A stretch of DNA of 64,000 nt from Lysobacter sp. K5869 (lineage in GTDB: Bacteria > Pseudomonadota > Gammaproteobacteria > Xanthomonadales > Xanthomonadaceae). Location of the stretch: positions 4,689,001 to 4,753,000 of the forward strand of contig NZ_CP072597.1 in NCBI RefSeq assembly GCF_018847975.1, in the 5' to 3' direction. Both the position numbers and the translations under genes were made by a program. Positions 1 to 8,686 of this stretch are shown one piece after another; position 1 is the first letter of the stretch, and every line of letters starts with the position of its first letter. The notes under the pieces are model-generated. The model was not told the DNA's origin, made no database searches, and saw only the letters and a list, made by a program, of their open reading frames with translations.

Positions 1-1468
1 GGCCGGTAAGGTGCAGTTCGACTTTGTTGTCGCGCGAACGCCATTCGTGCAGCAGGCGCGCCACCAATGCGGCGCCGCCGGCTTCCTGCGCTTGTCCGTT
101 GGCGAGCGTGGTGCGCGCGGTGGTGGCGAGTTGGCCGTTCTCCTTCATCTCGTCCCACAGCAGCTTGCCGCCGGCGACGCGCGCCAAGGGTTCGAGGGTG
201 TCGTCGAGGCGATCGAGCAACAGGTTCTTGGCCGCGTCGATGATGCCTTCGCTGCGCGGCTTGGTGACGTCGCGCAGGATGTTGCCGAGCGTGGTCCACG
301 CATCGGTTTTCCAGACGAAGGCCAAGGGATAGATCTGTTGTTCCAGCAAGGTGTTGCGGTAATCGGCGACGCGCTGGATCGCCGCCTGTTCGGGCACCAA
401 CCCGCCGTGGGCGTAGAGCAGCACGCGCTTTTTCGGCCATTGCGCGGTGATCCGCGGCAGGTCGTTGCGGATCAGGTTGCGTACGTCGTCGGGCGTGGTG
501 CCGAAACGGCCGTCGTCGCGCAGCGCGCCGTTGTTGCCGAGGCTGACGATGTGCGGGCGCAGATCGGCCTGGGAATAGCCGGTGGACTGGCTGGCCAGAC
601 TCGAATGGCTGACCGCGCTGGATTGCGCGCTGTGCAGCCGCACCGGCACCGCGAGGCGCGCCACCCACACGTCGGTGCCGCGCTCCAGCCACTCGTCGTA
701 GCTGATGTAACCGTAGCCGCCGCGGCCCCAGCTCTTGCCCCAGGAGTTCTGGATCCAGAAGCCGCCTTCGTCGTAACCGACGATGGCGAAGGCGTGGTAG
801 CCGGCGATCTCCTGCTGTTTCCAGGCGATCACGCCGCGCTTGCCGGGCTCGTCCCAGCCGTCGTGCACGGCGCTGGAGGCGTACAGCACGCCGACTTCGG
901 CGAAGGCCGCGTGCATCGCGACCAAGTCTTTGTGGTTGACCCGGAAGTACGCGCCCAGCGGCCGCAGCGAGGCGTCGCGCGCGCGCTGTTCGGTGTAGGT
1001 CTCCATGCGTTGGCCGGGTTTGTACGGCCAGACCTTGTCGGCGCACACGCCGTGGTGGTGCCAACCTTTCATCGCGCCGCGGCAGCTGGAGCCGGAGTAT
1101 TCCTCGCCGCGCCATTCGTCGTAGCGCCGCGCCATGTCGTAGAACATGCGCGTGCTCACCGGCCGCAGCGCCGCGCGCGGGCTGCGTTTGCGCAGCAGGG
1201 CGTGGGCGACGGTGGCCAGGCCGAACGCGGTGCAGGCGCCTTCGTCGCCTTGGTCGAGGATCGGCAGGCGCAGCTTGAGGTGTTCGCTCAAGGGTTTGTG
1301 CGCGGGCACGTCGATCAGGGTCGGCTCGAACATGCGGTCGCGGAAATCCGCGGTGTCCGGGCGCGCGTCGAGCAGGCGCGCGTTGAGTTTGCGCACGCCG
1401 GGCTTGGCGCGGGAGGGGGCGGTGCGGCGAGCCGGCTTGCGCGCGGCGGCGGTCCTTGCGGTGGCCAT
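1..1468 (-). CDS. Papain-like (C1) cysteine protease fused to an alpha/beta-hydrolase-like domain, 3' end outside window
   Basis: The frame is open from an ATG at 1468 to the window edge (489 codons visible, C-terminus missing). After a basic, Ala-rich leader of about 30 residues, a C1 papase domain shows the catalytic triad in order: Cys79 in DQGDEGACTAFG, His225 in GYHAFAIVGYDEGGF and Asn241 in IQNSWGKSWG. The spacing is right for papain-family peptidases. From about residue 345 the protein becomes a second domain with RVLLYAHGGL, a strand-HGG arrangement resembling alpha/beta-hydrolase oxyanion-hole regions. There is no signal peptide or obvious propeptide, so it is probably cytosolic or exported by a non-Sec route. 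The protease assignment is firm; the second domain is a resemblance only. It is transcribed away from the leucine dehydrogenase gene. Confidence 0.85.
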   Translation of the reverse strand, partial: MATARTAAARKPARRTAPSRAKPGVRKLNARLLDARPDTADFRDRMFEPTLIDVPAHKPLSEHLKLRLPILDQGDEGACTAFGLATVAHALLRKRSPRAALRPVSTRMFYDMARRYDEWRGEEYSGSSCRGAMKGWHHHGVCADKVWPYKPGQRMETYTEQRARDASLRPLGAYFRVNHKDLVAMHAAFAEVGVLYASSAVHDGWDEPGKRGVIAWKQQEIAGYHAFAIVGYDEGGFWIQNSWGKSWGRGGYGYISYDEWLERGTDVWVARLAVPVRLHSAQSSAVSHSSLASQSTGYSQADLRPHIVSLGNNGALRDDGRFGTTPDDVRNLIRNDLPRITAQWPKKRVLLYAHGGLVPEQAAIQRVADYRNTLLEQQIYPLAFVWKTDAWTTLGNILRDVTKPRSEGIIDAAKNLLLDRLDDTLEPLARVAGGKLLWDEMKENGQLATTARTTLANGQAQEAGGAALVARLLHEWRSRDNKVELHLTG

Positions 1469-1882
1469 GACGACGGCGTCCTGAATGGGGCGAGTGCGAT
1501 GCGCGGAGAAGTGCCGCATCCGGGGAAACGCCGCCGCGCGGGCGGGCCGGACACAACGTTTGCACCATTATTGTGTCCGTCGCTCGCGTCCGCCGCGACC
1601 TCGCAGGCGATTCGTCCTGCGTTCCTCCACCGCCGCGGATCGCGTCGCCGCGATTTGGATCGTGCCAAACAACAAGCGCGGCAAATCCTTTGTCGCGACA
1701 GGCCGTACGTACGCCCGGCATACCTAGCCGTATTGCCCGATTGCTTTAGACTAGCGGCCCTGCGCAGGCCGCCCTGCCGCCCGCGCACAGGCGATTTCCA
1801 TTCACTTCAACGACTTAACCCACAGCCAGGCGAAACCGCGCCCGCGCCAGCGCCGCGCAACCCGTCCGGTTCGGAGCACCCG
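1469..1882. other. Divergent intergenic region
   Basis: This 414-bp gap separates the divergent protease and leucine dehydrogenase genes and should hold both promoters. An AT-richer stretch lies near 1675-1755, including a palindromic GTACGTAC at about 1704-1711. I see no convincing spaced -35/-10 pair. A GGAG about nine bases before 1883 serves as ribosome binding site for leucine dehydrogenase. A forward reading frame continues through this region into the dehydrogenase but is not used. Confidence 0.5.
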
Positions 1883-2986
1883 ATGATTTTCGAAACCCTC
1901 GACACCTTCGGCCATGAGCAGGTCGTGTTCTGCCATAACAAGGACGCCGGCCTGAAGGCCATCATCGCGATTCACAACACCGTGCTCGGCCCGGCCCTGG
2001 GTGGCCTGCGCATGTGGCCGTACAAGACCGAGCAGGACGCGCTCAACGACGTGCTGCGCCTGAGCCGCGGCATGACCTACAAGAACGCGGTCGCCGGCCT
2101 CAACATCGGCGGCGGCAAGGCGGTCATCATCGGCGATCCGTCCGCCGACAAGTCCGAAGCGCTGTTCCGCGCGTTCGGCAAGTTCGTCGATTCGCTGGGC
2201 GGCCGCTACATCACCGCCGAAGACGTCGGCATCGACGTCAACGATATGGAATACGTCTACCGCGAGACCGAGTACGTCACCGGCGTGCATCAGGTCCACG
2301 GCGGTTCGGGCGACCCGTCGCCGTTCACCGCTTACGGCACCTTGCAGGGCCTGATGGCGGCGCTGAACAAGCGCTTCGGCGACGAAGAAGTCGGCAAGTA
2401 CAGCTACGCCGTGCAGGGCCTGGGCCATGTCGGCATGGAGTTCGTGAAGCTGCTCAAGGAGCGCGGCGCGAAGATCTTCGTCACCGACATCAACAAGGGC
2501 CTGGTCGACAAGGCCGTGTCCGAATACGGCGCCGAAGCCGTGGGCCTGGACGAGATCTACGACGTCAACGCCGACGTGTACTCGCCGTGCGCGCTGGGCG
2601 GCACCGTCAACGAGCAGACCCTGCCGCGCCTGAAGGCCAAGATCATCTGCGGCGCCGCCAACAACCAGCTGGCCAACAACGCCATCGGCGACGAAGTGTC
2701 CAAGCGCGGCATCCTGTACGCGCCGGACTACGCGGTGAACGCCGGCGGCGTGATGAACGTGGCGCTGGAACTCGACGGCTACAACCGCGAGCGCGCCATG
2801 CGCATGATGCGCACGATCTACCACAACCTCGGCCGCATCTTCGAGATCGCTGAGCGCGACAGCATCCCGACCTACACCGCCGCCGACCGTCTGGCGGAAG
2901 AGCGCATCAGCGCGATCGGCAAGCTCAAGCTGCCGCTCGGACGCTCGAACCCGAGCTTCCGCGGACGCATCCGCAGCGGCCACTGA
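1883..2986 (+). CDS. Leucine dehydrogenase
   Basis: The 367-residue protein catalyses NAD-dependent oxidative deamination of leucine (and valine/isoleucine) to the 2-oxo acid, the entry step of leucine catabolism. Family features include GPALGGLRMWPY near residue 40, Lys67 in MTYKNA and Lys79 in NIGGGKAVIIGDP (the substrate and catalytic lysines of Glu/Leu/Phe/Val dehydrogenases, at nearly the same numbers as in Bacillus LeuDH), and a Rossmann motif QGLGHVGMEFV near 180. Length is typical of LeuDH and shorter than glutamate dehydrogenases. The ATG at 1883 is preceded by GGAG; the frame stays open far upstream, but that extension is antisense to the protease gene and is unlike any dehydrogenase. 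It is probably monocistronic, with a hairpin just after the stop. Confidence 0.93.
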   Translation: MIFETLDTFGHEQVVFCHNKDAGLKAIIAIHNTVLGPALGGLRMWPYKTEQDALNDVLRLSRGMTYKNAVAGLNIGGGKAVIIGDPSADKSEALFRAFGKFVDSLGGRYITAEDVGIDVNDMEYVYRETEYVTGVHQVHGGSGDPSPFTAYGTLQGLMAALNKRFGDEEVGKYSYAVQGLGHVGMEFVKLLKERGAKIFVTDINKGLVDKAVSEYGAEAVGLDEIYDVNADVYSPCALGGTVNEQTLPRLKAKIICGAANNQLANNAIGDEVSKRGILYAPDYAVNAGGVMNVALELDGYNRERAMRMMRTIYHNLGRIFEIAERDSIPTYTAADRLAEERISAIGKLKLPLGRSNPSFRGRIRSGH

Positions 2987-2995
2987 AGCACACTT

Positions 2996-3018
2996 CGACG
3001 GGGCCGACGGCCCCGTCG
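2996..3018 (+). terminator. Hairpin after leucine dehydrogenase
   Basis: A perfect 10-bp stem (CGACGGGGCC / GGCCCCGTCG) closes a GAC loop ten bases after the stop codon. No T-run follows directly, so it is a weak intrinsic terminator or an mRNA 3'-end stabiliser. Confidence 0.45.
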
Positions 3019-3119
3019 TCGTATTCGCGGTAGGGTTTTTCGTGCCTTTTTGCGTTTAGCAAGGCGCACGCGCCGCATACCGCGATTCCCCCACGCGTCG
3101 TCCGTCCCTGGAGCTAGCC

Positions 3120-3887
3120 ATGCGTTCGTCCGCTTTCGCTGTGCCCGCTGTTGCCGCGCTGTGTGTCGCTCTCGCCGCCGTCTTCGCCGCGCAGGCGAAC
3201 GAGCCGGCCAAACCCGGCGCCGCCGCCGGCCATCACGAGGCGTTCGACTACGACCACCAGGACGGGTGGCAGGCGCTGCACGACAAGTCGCAGTCGCCGA
3301 TCGACATCGTCAGCGCCGGCGCGGTCGCGGCCGATCCGGGCGAGCCGCGCGCGATCGAGTTCAGCCACACCCACGGCGCCGTGGACAAGGTCGAGGACAA
3401 CGGCCACGCCGTGCAGGTCGACACCCACGCCACCGAAGCGACCATCCGCGGCCGCCACTTCAAGCTGGCCCAGTTCCACTTCCACGCCCAGAGCGAGCAC
3501 ACCCTGGACGGCAAGCACTTCCCGCTCGAGGGCCACTTCGTGTTCAAGGCCCAGGACGGGCGGCTGGCGGTGGTCGGGGTGATGTATGAACAGGGCAAGG
3601 CCAATCCGGTGGCGCAGGCGGTGCTCGACAACCTGAAGCCGGGCCGCGCCGCGCCGGCCCAGCACGAAATCGACATCGAGGGCCTGCTGCCGAAGTCGCA
3701 CGGCTATTACCACTATCTGGGCTCGCTCACGACCCCGCCGCTGACGGAAAATGTCGAGTGGTACGTGATGCCGGCGCCGGTGACCATGTCGAAGAAGCAG
3801 ATCGACGGGTTCCTTTCGCACTACCGACGCAACAACCGCAACCTCCAACCGCTCAATGGGCGGCCGCTGATTCGTTACGAGGGCTGA
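3120..3887 (+). CDS. Alpha-class carbonic anhydrase, exported
   Basis: This 255-residue enzyme interconverts CO2 and bicarbonate. A Sec signal peptide (about residues 1-26, ending AAQA) sends it to the periplasm. Zinc ligands of the alpha class are His120 and His122 in [10 protein letters not shown] and His139 in LEGHFVF. Other family landmarks are SQSPIDI near 58 and the [12 protein letters not shown] strand before the C-terminus. The stop codon is one base before the ATG of the isovaleryl-CoA dehydrogenase gene, so the two are almost certainly co-transcribed. That pairing is odd: carboxylation of methylcrotonyl-CoA uses cytosolic bicarbonate, whereas this enzyme should be periplasmic. Confidence 0.92.
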   Translation: MRSSAFAVPAVAALCVALAAVFAAQANEPAKPGAAAGHHEAFDYDHQDGWQALHDKSQSPIDIVSAGAVAADPGEPRAIEFSHTHGAVDKVEDNGHAVQVDTHATEATIRGRHFKLAQFHFHAQSEHTLDGKHFPLEGHFVFKAQDGRLAVVGVMYEQGKANPVAQAVLDNLKPGRAAPAQHEIDIEGLLPKSHGYYHYLGSLTTPPLTENVEWYVMPAPVTMSKKQIDGFLSHYRRNNRNLQPLNGRPLIRYEG

Positions 3888-3888
3888 T

Positions 3889-5046
3889 ATGCGCAGTTTT
3901 CCCCTGGGTGAAGAGATCGACGCGCTGCGCGATGCCGTGCGCCGTTTCGCCGAAACCGAAATCGCTCCGCGCGCGGAGCAGATCGACCACGACAACGCGT
4001 TCCCGCAGGACCTGTGGCCCAAGCTGGGCGACATGGGCCTGCTGGGCATGACCGTGCCGGCCGAGTTCGGCGGCAGCGAGATGGGCTATCTGGCCCATCT
4101 GGTGGCGATGGAAGAGATCTCGCGCGCCTCCGGTTCGATCGGTCTCTCCTACGGCGCGCATTCCAACCTGTGCGTGTCCAATCTCTACGCCAACGGCAAT
4201 CAGGCCCAGCGCGCCAAGTACCTGCCCAAGCTCAGCAGCGGCGAGTGGAAGGGCGCGCTGGCGATGAGCGAGCCGGGCGCCGGTTCCGACGTGGTCGGCT
4301 CGATGAGCTGCCGCGCCGAACTGCGCGACGGCGTGTGGGTCGCCAACGGCAACAAGATGTGGATCACCAACGGCCCCGAGGCCGACGTGCTGCTGGTGTA
4401 CATGCGCACCGCCGGCAAGGACGCGGGCAGCAAGTGCATGACCGCCTTCATCGTCGAGAAGGGCATGAAGGGCTTCTCCACCGCGCAGAAGCTCGACAAG
4501 CTCGGCATGCGCGGCTCCAACACCTGCGAGCTGGTGTTCGAGAACTGCGAGATCCCGGCCGAGAACGTGGTCGGCGAGGTCAACCAGGGCGTCAAGGTGC
4601 TGATGAGCGGCCTCAACACCGAGCGTCTGGTGCTGACCGGCGGCCCGCTCGGGCTGATGCAGGCGGCGATGGACATCGCCCTGCCCTACGTGCGCGAGCG
4701 CAAGCAGTTCGACGCGGCCATCGGCACCTTCGGGCTGATGCAGGGCAAGATCGCCGACATGTACACCTCGCTGCAGTCCAGCCGCGCGTTCGCCTATCAG
4801 GTCGCGCGCGATTTCGACGGCGGCTACAAGAGCCGCGTGGACGCGGCCTCGTGCTTGCTGCACGCTTCCGACGCGGCGGTCGAAGTGGCGCTGGAAGCGA
4901 TCCAGACGCTCGGCGGCAACGGCTACATCAACGAGTACCCGACCGGGCGCATCCTGCGCGACGCCAAGCTTTATGCGATCGGCGCGGGCACCAACGAGAT
5001 CCGCCGCATGTTGATCGGGCGCGAGTTGTTCGACGGTAAGAGCTGA
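3889..5046 (+). CDS. liuA: Isovaleryl-CoA dehydrogenase
   Basis: The 385-residue FAD acyl-CoA dehydrogenase oxidises isovaleryl-CoA to 3-methylcrotonyl-CoA and passes electrons to ETF. Diagnostic for this subclass, the catalytic base lies on the internal helix (Glu245 in [11 protein letters not shown]), while the position used by short/medium-chain enzymes is Ala in GAGTNEIRR (about 365-373). Flavin/substrate motifs [10 protein letters not shown] (about 125-134) and WITNGP are intact, and the length is normal. It follows the carbonic anhydrase with a one-base gap, so translation is probably coupled. Its product is the substrate of the LiuB/LiuD carboxylase encoded at 11.5-13.1 and 24.0-26.0 kb. 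Confidence 0.93.
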   Translation: MRSFPLGEEIDALRDAVRRFAETEIAPRAEQIDHDNAFPQDLWPKLGDMGLLGMTVPAEFGGSEMGYLAHLVAMEEISRASGSIGLSYGAHSNLCVSNLYANGNQAQRAKYLPKLSSGEWKGALAMSEPGAGSDVVGSMSCRAELRDGVWVANGNKMWITNGPEADVLLVYMRTAGKDAGSKCMTAFIVEKGMKGFSTAQKLDKLGMRGSNTCELVFENCEIPAENVVGEVNQGVKVLMSGLNTERLVLTGGPLGLMQAAMDIALPYVRERKQFDAAIGTFGLMQGKIADMYTSLQSSRAFAYQVARDFDGGYKSRVDAASCLLHASDAAVEVALEAIQTLGGNGYINEYPTGRILRDAKLYAIGAGTNEIRRMLIGRELFDGKS

Positions 5047-5076
5047 GCGCGATAGCCGTCGCGGGCGCGGAAAACG

Positions 5077-5109
5077 AAAACGCCGCCGTGTTCGCACGGC
5101 GGCGTTTTT
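5077..5109 (+). terminator. Intrinsic terminator after isovaleryl-CoA dehydrogenase
   Basis: AAAACGCCGCCGTG pairs with CACGGCGGCGTTTT across a TTCG tetraloop and ends in five T. The A-run on the left arm would let it work in both directions; the gene arriving on the minus strand ends at 5301. Confidence 0.88.
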
Positions 5110-5150
5110 GGTTGTGGCGATACGACGAGCCCGAATCCGCGCGATCTGCC

Positions 5151-5280
5151 TGTAGGAGCGGCGCGAGCCGCGACCACGACACCGCGGCGTCCGGCGCAAA
5201 CCGCCATCGCGCCGGCGCGGGCCTCCGCCGGATTCGTCGCGTTTGCGGTTTCGCGGTCGCGGCTTGCGCCGCTCCTACAG
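5151..5280. repeat. Paired inverted REP-like elements
   Basis: A TGTAGGAGCGGCGCGAGCCG element at 5151-5180 faces its reverse complement at 5251-5280, enclosing about 70 bp. It sits in the convergent gap between the acyl-CoA dehydrogenase and the autotransporter, the typical position of this repeat family in the window. Confidence 0.85.
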
Positions 5281-5300
5281 GGGCAAGTCCGCAACCGCGC

Positions 5301-8105
5301 TTAGAACGGCAACGACCAACTCGCGAACGCCCGCGGATACTGCTCGCCGAACTCGTAACGATTGTCGAAATCCAGCGCGAACACGCCGCCGCGCGCGAAC
5401 TGCGCGCGCAGCCCGAGCCCAAGCACGCCGGCCTCGCGCGCGAACGGGTCGCTGACGATCGGCGACCACACCTCCATGCCGGTGAAGCGCGCATCGATGT
5501 AGCGGCCCGATTGCGCCAGCGTGCGCTGCCATTCGGCGCGCCCGCTCAGGCTCAGCAAGGCCGAACCCAGCCGCCACTGCCGCTCCAGCCGCGCGCCGGC
5601 GAGGAACTGGGTGGCGCTCAGGGCCGAATCGCCGGCGCTCAGGCCGAAGCCGGCCGCGCCCGGTTCCTCGAAGCCGCCGCGCTCCAGGCGCAGGCTCTGC
5701 GCGCCGAGGTACGGCGTGACCACGCCTTCGCCGAAGCGGAAGCGGTGGCCGGCCTGCACGTTCAAGCTGACGTAGCGCTCGCCGTAATCGCTGCCGGTGC
5801 CGAACCGGTCCGCGCCGAGTTGCACTTCGCGCTGCAGATAGCGATCCATGCTGCCGAACGCGGCGCGACCGAGCAGATAGCGGTCGCCGCGGTTCCAGGC
5901 CGCGTAGAACTGCCCTTCGACTTGGCGGTTGCGCTCGCGGTCGCGGCGTTGCGCGCTGTAGGCGTAGCCGTCGGTCTGGCTCAGCGCGGCGCCCAGGCTC
6001 CATTCGCCGAAGCGCTGGTCGTGGCCGACGATCCAGCCGGTCGCGTCGAGATCGAAGCGCCCGGCCATCGCCCGGCGCGCGTCGAGCCGGTCGCTCCACG
6101 CGCCGTAATGCGGGCCGTCGAGGTACTGCGCGTCCAGCCGCGATTCCAGCGCGCGCCGGTTGCCTTCGATCGCCATCAGCGCGAACGCCGCGTCGGCGCC
6201 GTGCAGCTCGCCCGACAGGCTCGCCAGCGACTGCTGCGCGGCTTGCGCCGTGGCCGAGCGCTGCAGCGCGCCGGCGCCGGCCGAGAACGCGCTCGCGCCG
6301 CCCGGCGCGGTCACCGCCGCGCCGCCGCCGAGGCCGTTGAGCGCGCCGTCCACGCGCGCGGCCGAGGCCACGTCGCCGGCTTGCATGCCCAGCGATTGCG
6401 CGGTCGCGGTGATGTTCAGCGCGACGATGTCGAGCCAGGCCTGGGTGCTGCTATAGCCCACGGCCGCGGTCAGGAACACGCCCGGCGCGGTCGACAAGCT
6501 GCCGAACTGGCCGCTGACGCTGCCGGCGTTGAGGAACACTTCGCGGCTGGAGCGCACATAGCCCGGCAACTGCCCGAGCACGCGCGCATCGCCGGCCAGC
6601 GACGCGGTGCCGCCGACGTCGAGCTTGGAGCCGATGAAGAACTGCAGTTGTCCCGCCGTCGACTGCGCGTAATCGCCGTCGATGCGCAGTCCCGCGCCTT
6701 CGACCCGCAACGCGCCCTGGTTGTCGACGCGGCTGGCGACCTTGGCGCCGTTGCCGCCGGCGAAGGTCGCGCCGCTGCGCACCGTCACCGCCGAGGCGAG
6801 GCTGCCGCCGTCGTTCAAGCGCAAGGTGCCGGCGACCACGTCGGTGCCGCCGGTGTAGGTGTGCGCGGCGCTGCTGTCCAGGCGCAGCGTGCCGCTGCCG
6901 TCCTTGATCAGGCCGCCGGCGCCGGTGAGCGGGTTGCTCCAGGTCGAGGTGCCGTCGAAGCTCACCCGCACGTTGCCCCAGTCGAGCCGGTGCAAGCCGC
7001 GCACCGCCGCGCCGACATCGAGCAAGCCTTGGCCGAACACGGGATCCACGCCCGGTGCGCCGAGATCCTTGGCGTTGCCCAGCAGCGCCTGCCGGACCAA
7101 ATCGTTGTTGAAGTACGGAAACGCCTGCCACACCAGCGCCGCCGCGCCCGACACCTGCGGCGCGGCGAACGAGGTGCCGCGCACGACCCAGTAGCTGGTG
7201 CTGCCGACCGGGTCGTTGACGCCGGTGGCCTGCACGTCGCCGGGCGCGACCAGGCAGTAGTTCATGGCGATGCCGCAGGCGTTGGAGTAACTCGCCAACC
7301 GGGTCGGATTGAGCGTGTCCAGCGCAGCCGCGGCGATCCAGCCGCGTTCGAGCGCGTCGGCGCCGGCGCCCTGGCTCGGCAGCGAGGCGTTGTCGGACGG
7401 CTGCGGCTTGGATTCGTTGCCGGTGGCGAACACCACCAGCCCGCCGTTGTCGATGAAGGGCTTGTAGGCGTCGATGAAACTGCGGGTGACGGTGTCGCCG
7501 GTCCAGTACAGCCCGCCCCAGGAGTTGTTCATGATCCGCACGCCGGCGTTCATGAGATCGCGGCTGACGATGTCGAGGCCGCCGTTGCCGGTGGCTTCGT
7601 TGCCCATGCCCGAGCCGTCGTCGCTGGGCCGGGTGTCGGCGAGGATGCGCGCGGAGACGATGCTCGCGCCCGGCGCGATGCCGCCCGGCCAGGCGCCGAC
7701 CGGGGTGCCGGCGATGATCTGCGAGACGTAGGTGCCGTGGCCGAGCACGTCGTCGATGCGGTGGTTGTTGGTGCGCGGGTCGGTGTAGATCAGCATCGGC
7801 CCGACCCGGCCGTTGAGCGCGGGATGGTCGCGGCGCACGCCGCTGTCGACCACGCCGATGCGCACGCCCTGCCCGGTCAAGCCCAGCGCCTGGGCTGAGC
7901 GGGTGTTGGTCAGGTCCAGGTGCGCGCCGATCGGCGGCGGCGGGGTGGACGGGGTGGTGGGCGGCGTCGAGGGCGTGGACGGCGGCGGGGTCTCGCGGAC
8001 GTTGCCGCCGCCTCCACCGCCGCCGCAGGCGCTCAGCACCGCCGCGGTCAGCGCGCACATCGCCAGCCGCGCGTTGCGCCGCATCGCCGGTTCGAATCGT
8101 TTCAT
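5301..8105 (-). CDS. Subtilisin-like (S8) serine protease autotransporter
   Basis: The 934-residue type V secreted protease has, in order: a signal region with a lipobox-like LSAC ending at Cys27; a Gly run; a Pro/Thr-rich linker (about 38-60); an S8 domain with Asp87 (GVVDSGVRRDHP), His123 (GHGTYVSQI) and Ser312 (GTSFAAPQVSG); an autotransporter-associated beta-strand repeat (TYTGGTDVVAGTLRLNDGG, near 420); and a C-terminal beta-barrel of about 280 residues ending in a terminal Phe (SWSLPF), as outer-membrane barrels do. The catalytic triad is complete. The start at 8105 is preceded by a GGGGTGAG-type ribosome binding site. The likely role is an extracellular or surface protease; substrate unknown. 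Confidence 0.94.
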   Translation of the reverse strand: MKRFEPAMRRNARLAMCALTAAVLSACGGGGGGGNVRETPPPSTPSTPPTTPSTPPPPIGAHLDLTNTRSAQALGLTGQGVRIGVVDSGVRRDHPALNGRVGPMLIYTDPRTNNHRIDDVLGHGTYVSQIIAGTPVGAWPGGIAPGASIVSARILADTRPSDDGSGMGNEATGNGGLDIVSRDLMNAGVRIMNNSWGGLYWTGDTVTRSFIDAYKPFIDNGGLVVFATGNESKPQPSDNASLPSQGAGADALERGWIAAAALDTLNPTRLASYSNACGIAMNYCLVAPGDVQATGVNDPVGSTSYWVVRGTSFAAPQVSGAAALVWQAFPYFNNDLVRQALLGNAKDLGAPGVDPVFGQGLLDVGAAVRGLHRLDWGNVRVSFDGTSTWSNPLTGAGGLIKDGSGTLRLDSSAAHTYTGGTDVVAGTLRLNDGGSLASAVTVRSGATFAGGNGAKVASRVDNQGALRVEGAGLRIDGDYAQSTAGQLQFFIGSKLDVGGTASLAGDARVLGQLPGYVRSSREVFLNAGSVSGQFGSLSTAPGVFLTAAVGYSSTQAWLDIVALNITATAQSLGMQAGDVASAARVDGALNGLGGGAAVTAPGGASAFSAGAGALQRSATAQAAQQSLASLSGELHGADAAFALMAIEGNRRALESRLDAQYLDGPHYGAWSDRLDARRAMAGRFDLDATGWIVGHDQRFGEWSLGAALSQTDGYAYSAQRRDRERNRQVEGQFYAAWNRGDRYLLGRAAFGSMDRYLQREVQLGADRFGTGSDYGERYVSLNVQAGHRFRFGEGVVTPYLGAQSLRLERGGFEEPGAAGFGLSAGDSALSATQFLAGARLERQWRLGSALLSLSGRAEWQRTLAQSGRYIDARFTGMEVWSPIVSDPFAREAGVLGLGLRAQFARGGVFALDFDNRYEFGEQYPRAFASWSLPF

Positions 8106-8686
8106 GGCTCACCCCAGGTGGCTCTGGATCAGGGATACGCGGCCGCTTCCCCGAAAGCGGCCGGCCGCGGCGGGCCGCGTCGCGCGCGGCACCGGCGTTT
8201 CAATCCGAATGCGCTCGTTTTAATGCAAAGCCCGGCGGCCGACAAACGAATCCGCCGCCGGCGAAGCAAAAGCGCGAGACGCATCCGGCCGGTGCCTGCC
8301 TCCATCGCCCGAGCCGTCCGCTTGCGGACATCCGCATCGCCGTCGCCGCTCGCGGGCGTCGCCGTCCGTTCGCGGGGCGCGCTTACCGCAACGATCTACC
8401 CGCATCGCCGCGAGCGCGCCGCGAAGACCCGGCGACGGCCGTCGCGCAACGCCGATCTCCGGGCCGCTGCGACGGCATTCGGCCCGGTCCCGCCCGGCCC
8501 GATGTTCAGCGTTCGGCGCCCTTGCCCCGCGAATTTGTTGATTTTTCGTTATCCGCCCGGCCCGATTCCCCCTGCCCGAACGGGCATTTGCGGCACCGCA
8601 ACACGGCGCCGCATAATCGGCGGGTTCCGGCCCCGGGCCCCCGTCCGGCGCCGGCCCCCAACGCCACAGATTTCCGGAGTTCCGCC
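8106..8686. other. Divergent intergenic region, no gene recognised
   Basis: This 581-bp GC-rich gap between the autotransporter and thiolase genes should contain both promoters. The AT-richer segment AATTTGTTGATTTTTCG at about 8531-8547 is the only obvious local dip and may be near the thiolase promoter. Reading frames here have no recognisable protein character. Confidence 0.4.

Noticed and set aside
11..1882. Open plus-strand frame continuous with leucine dehydrogenase
   Set aside because: It is antisense to the papain-like gene, lacks protein character, and leucine dehydrogenases start at the ATG at 1883.
5088..7898. 936-codon plus-strand frame over the autotransporter
   Set aside because: It is a mirror frame caused by extreme third-position G+C; the minus strand encodes an intact S8 autotransporter.
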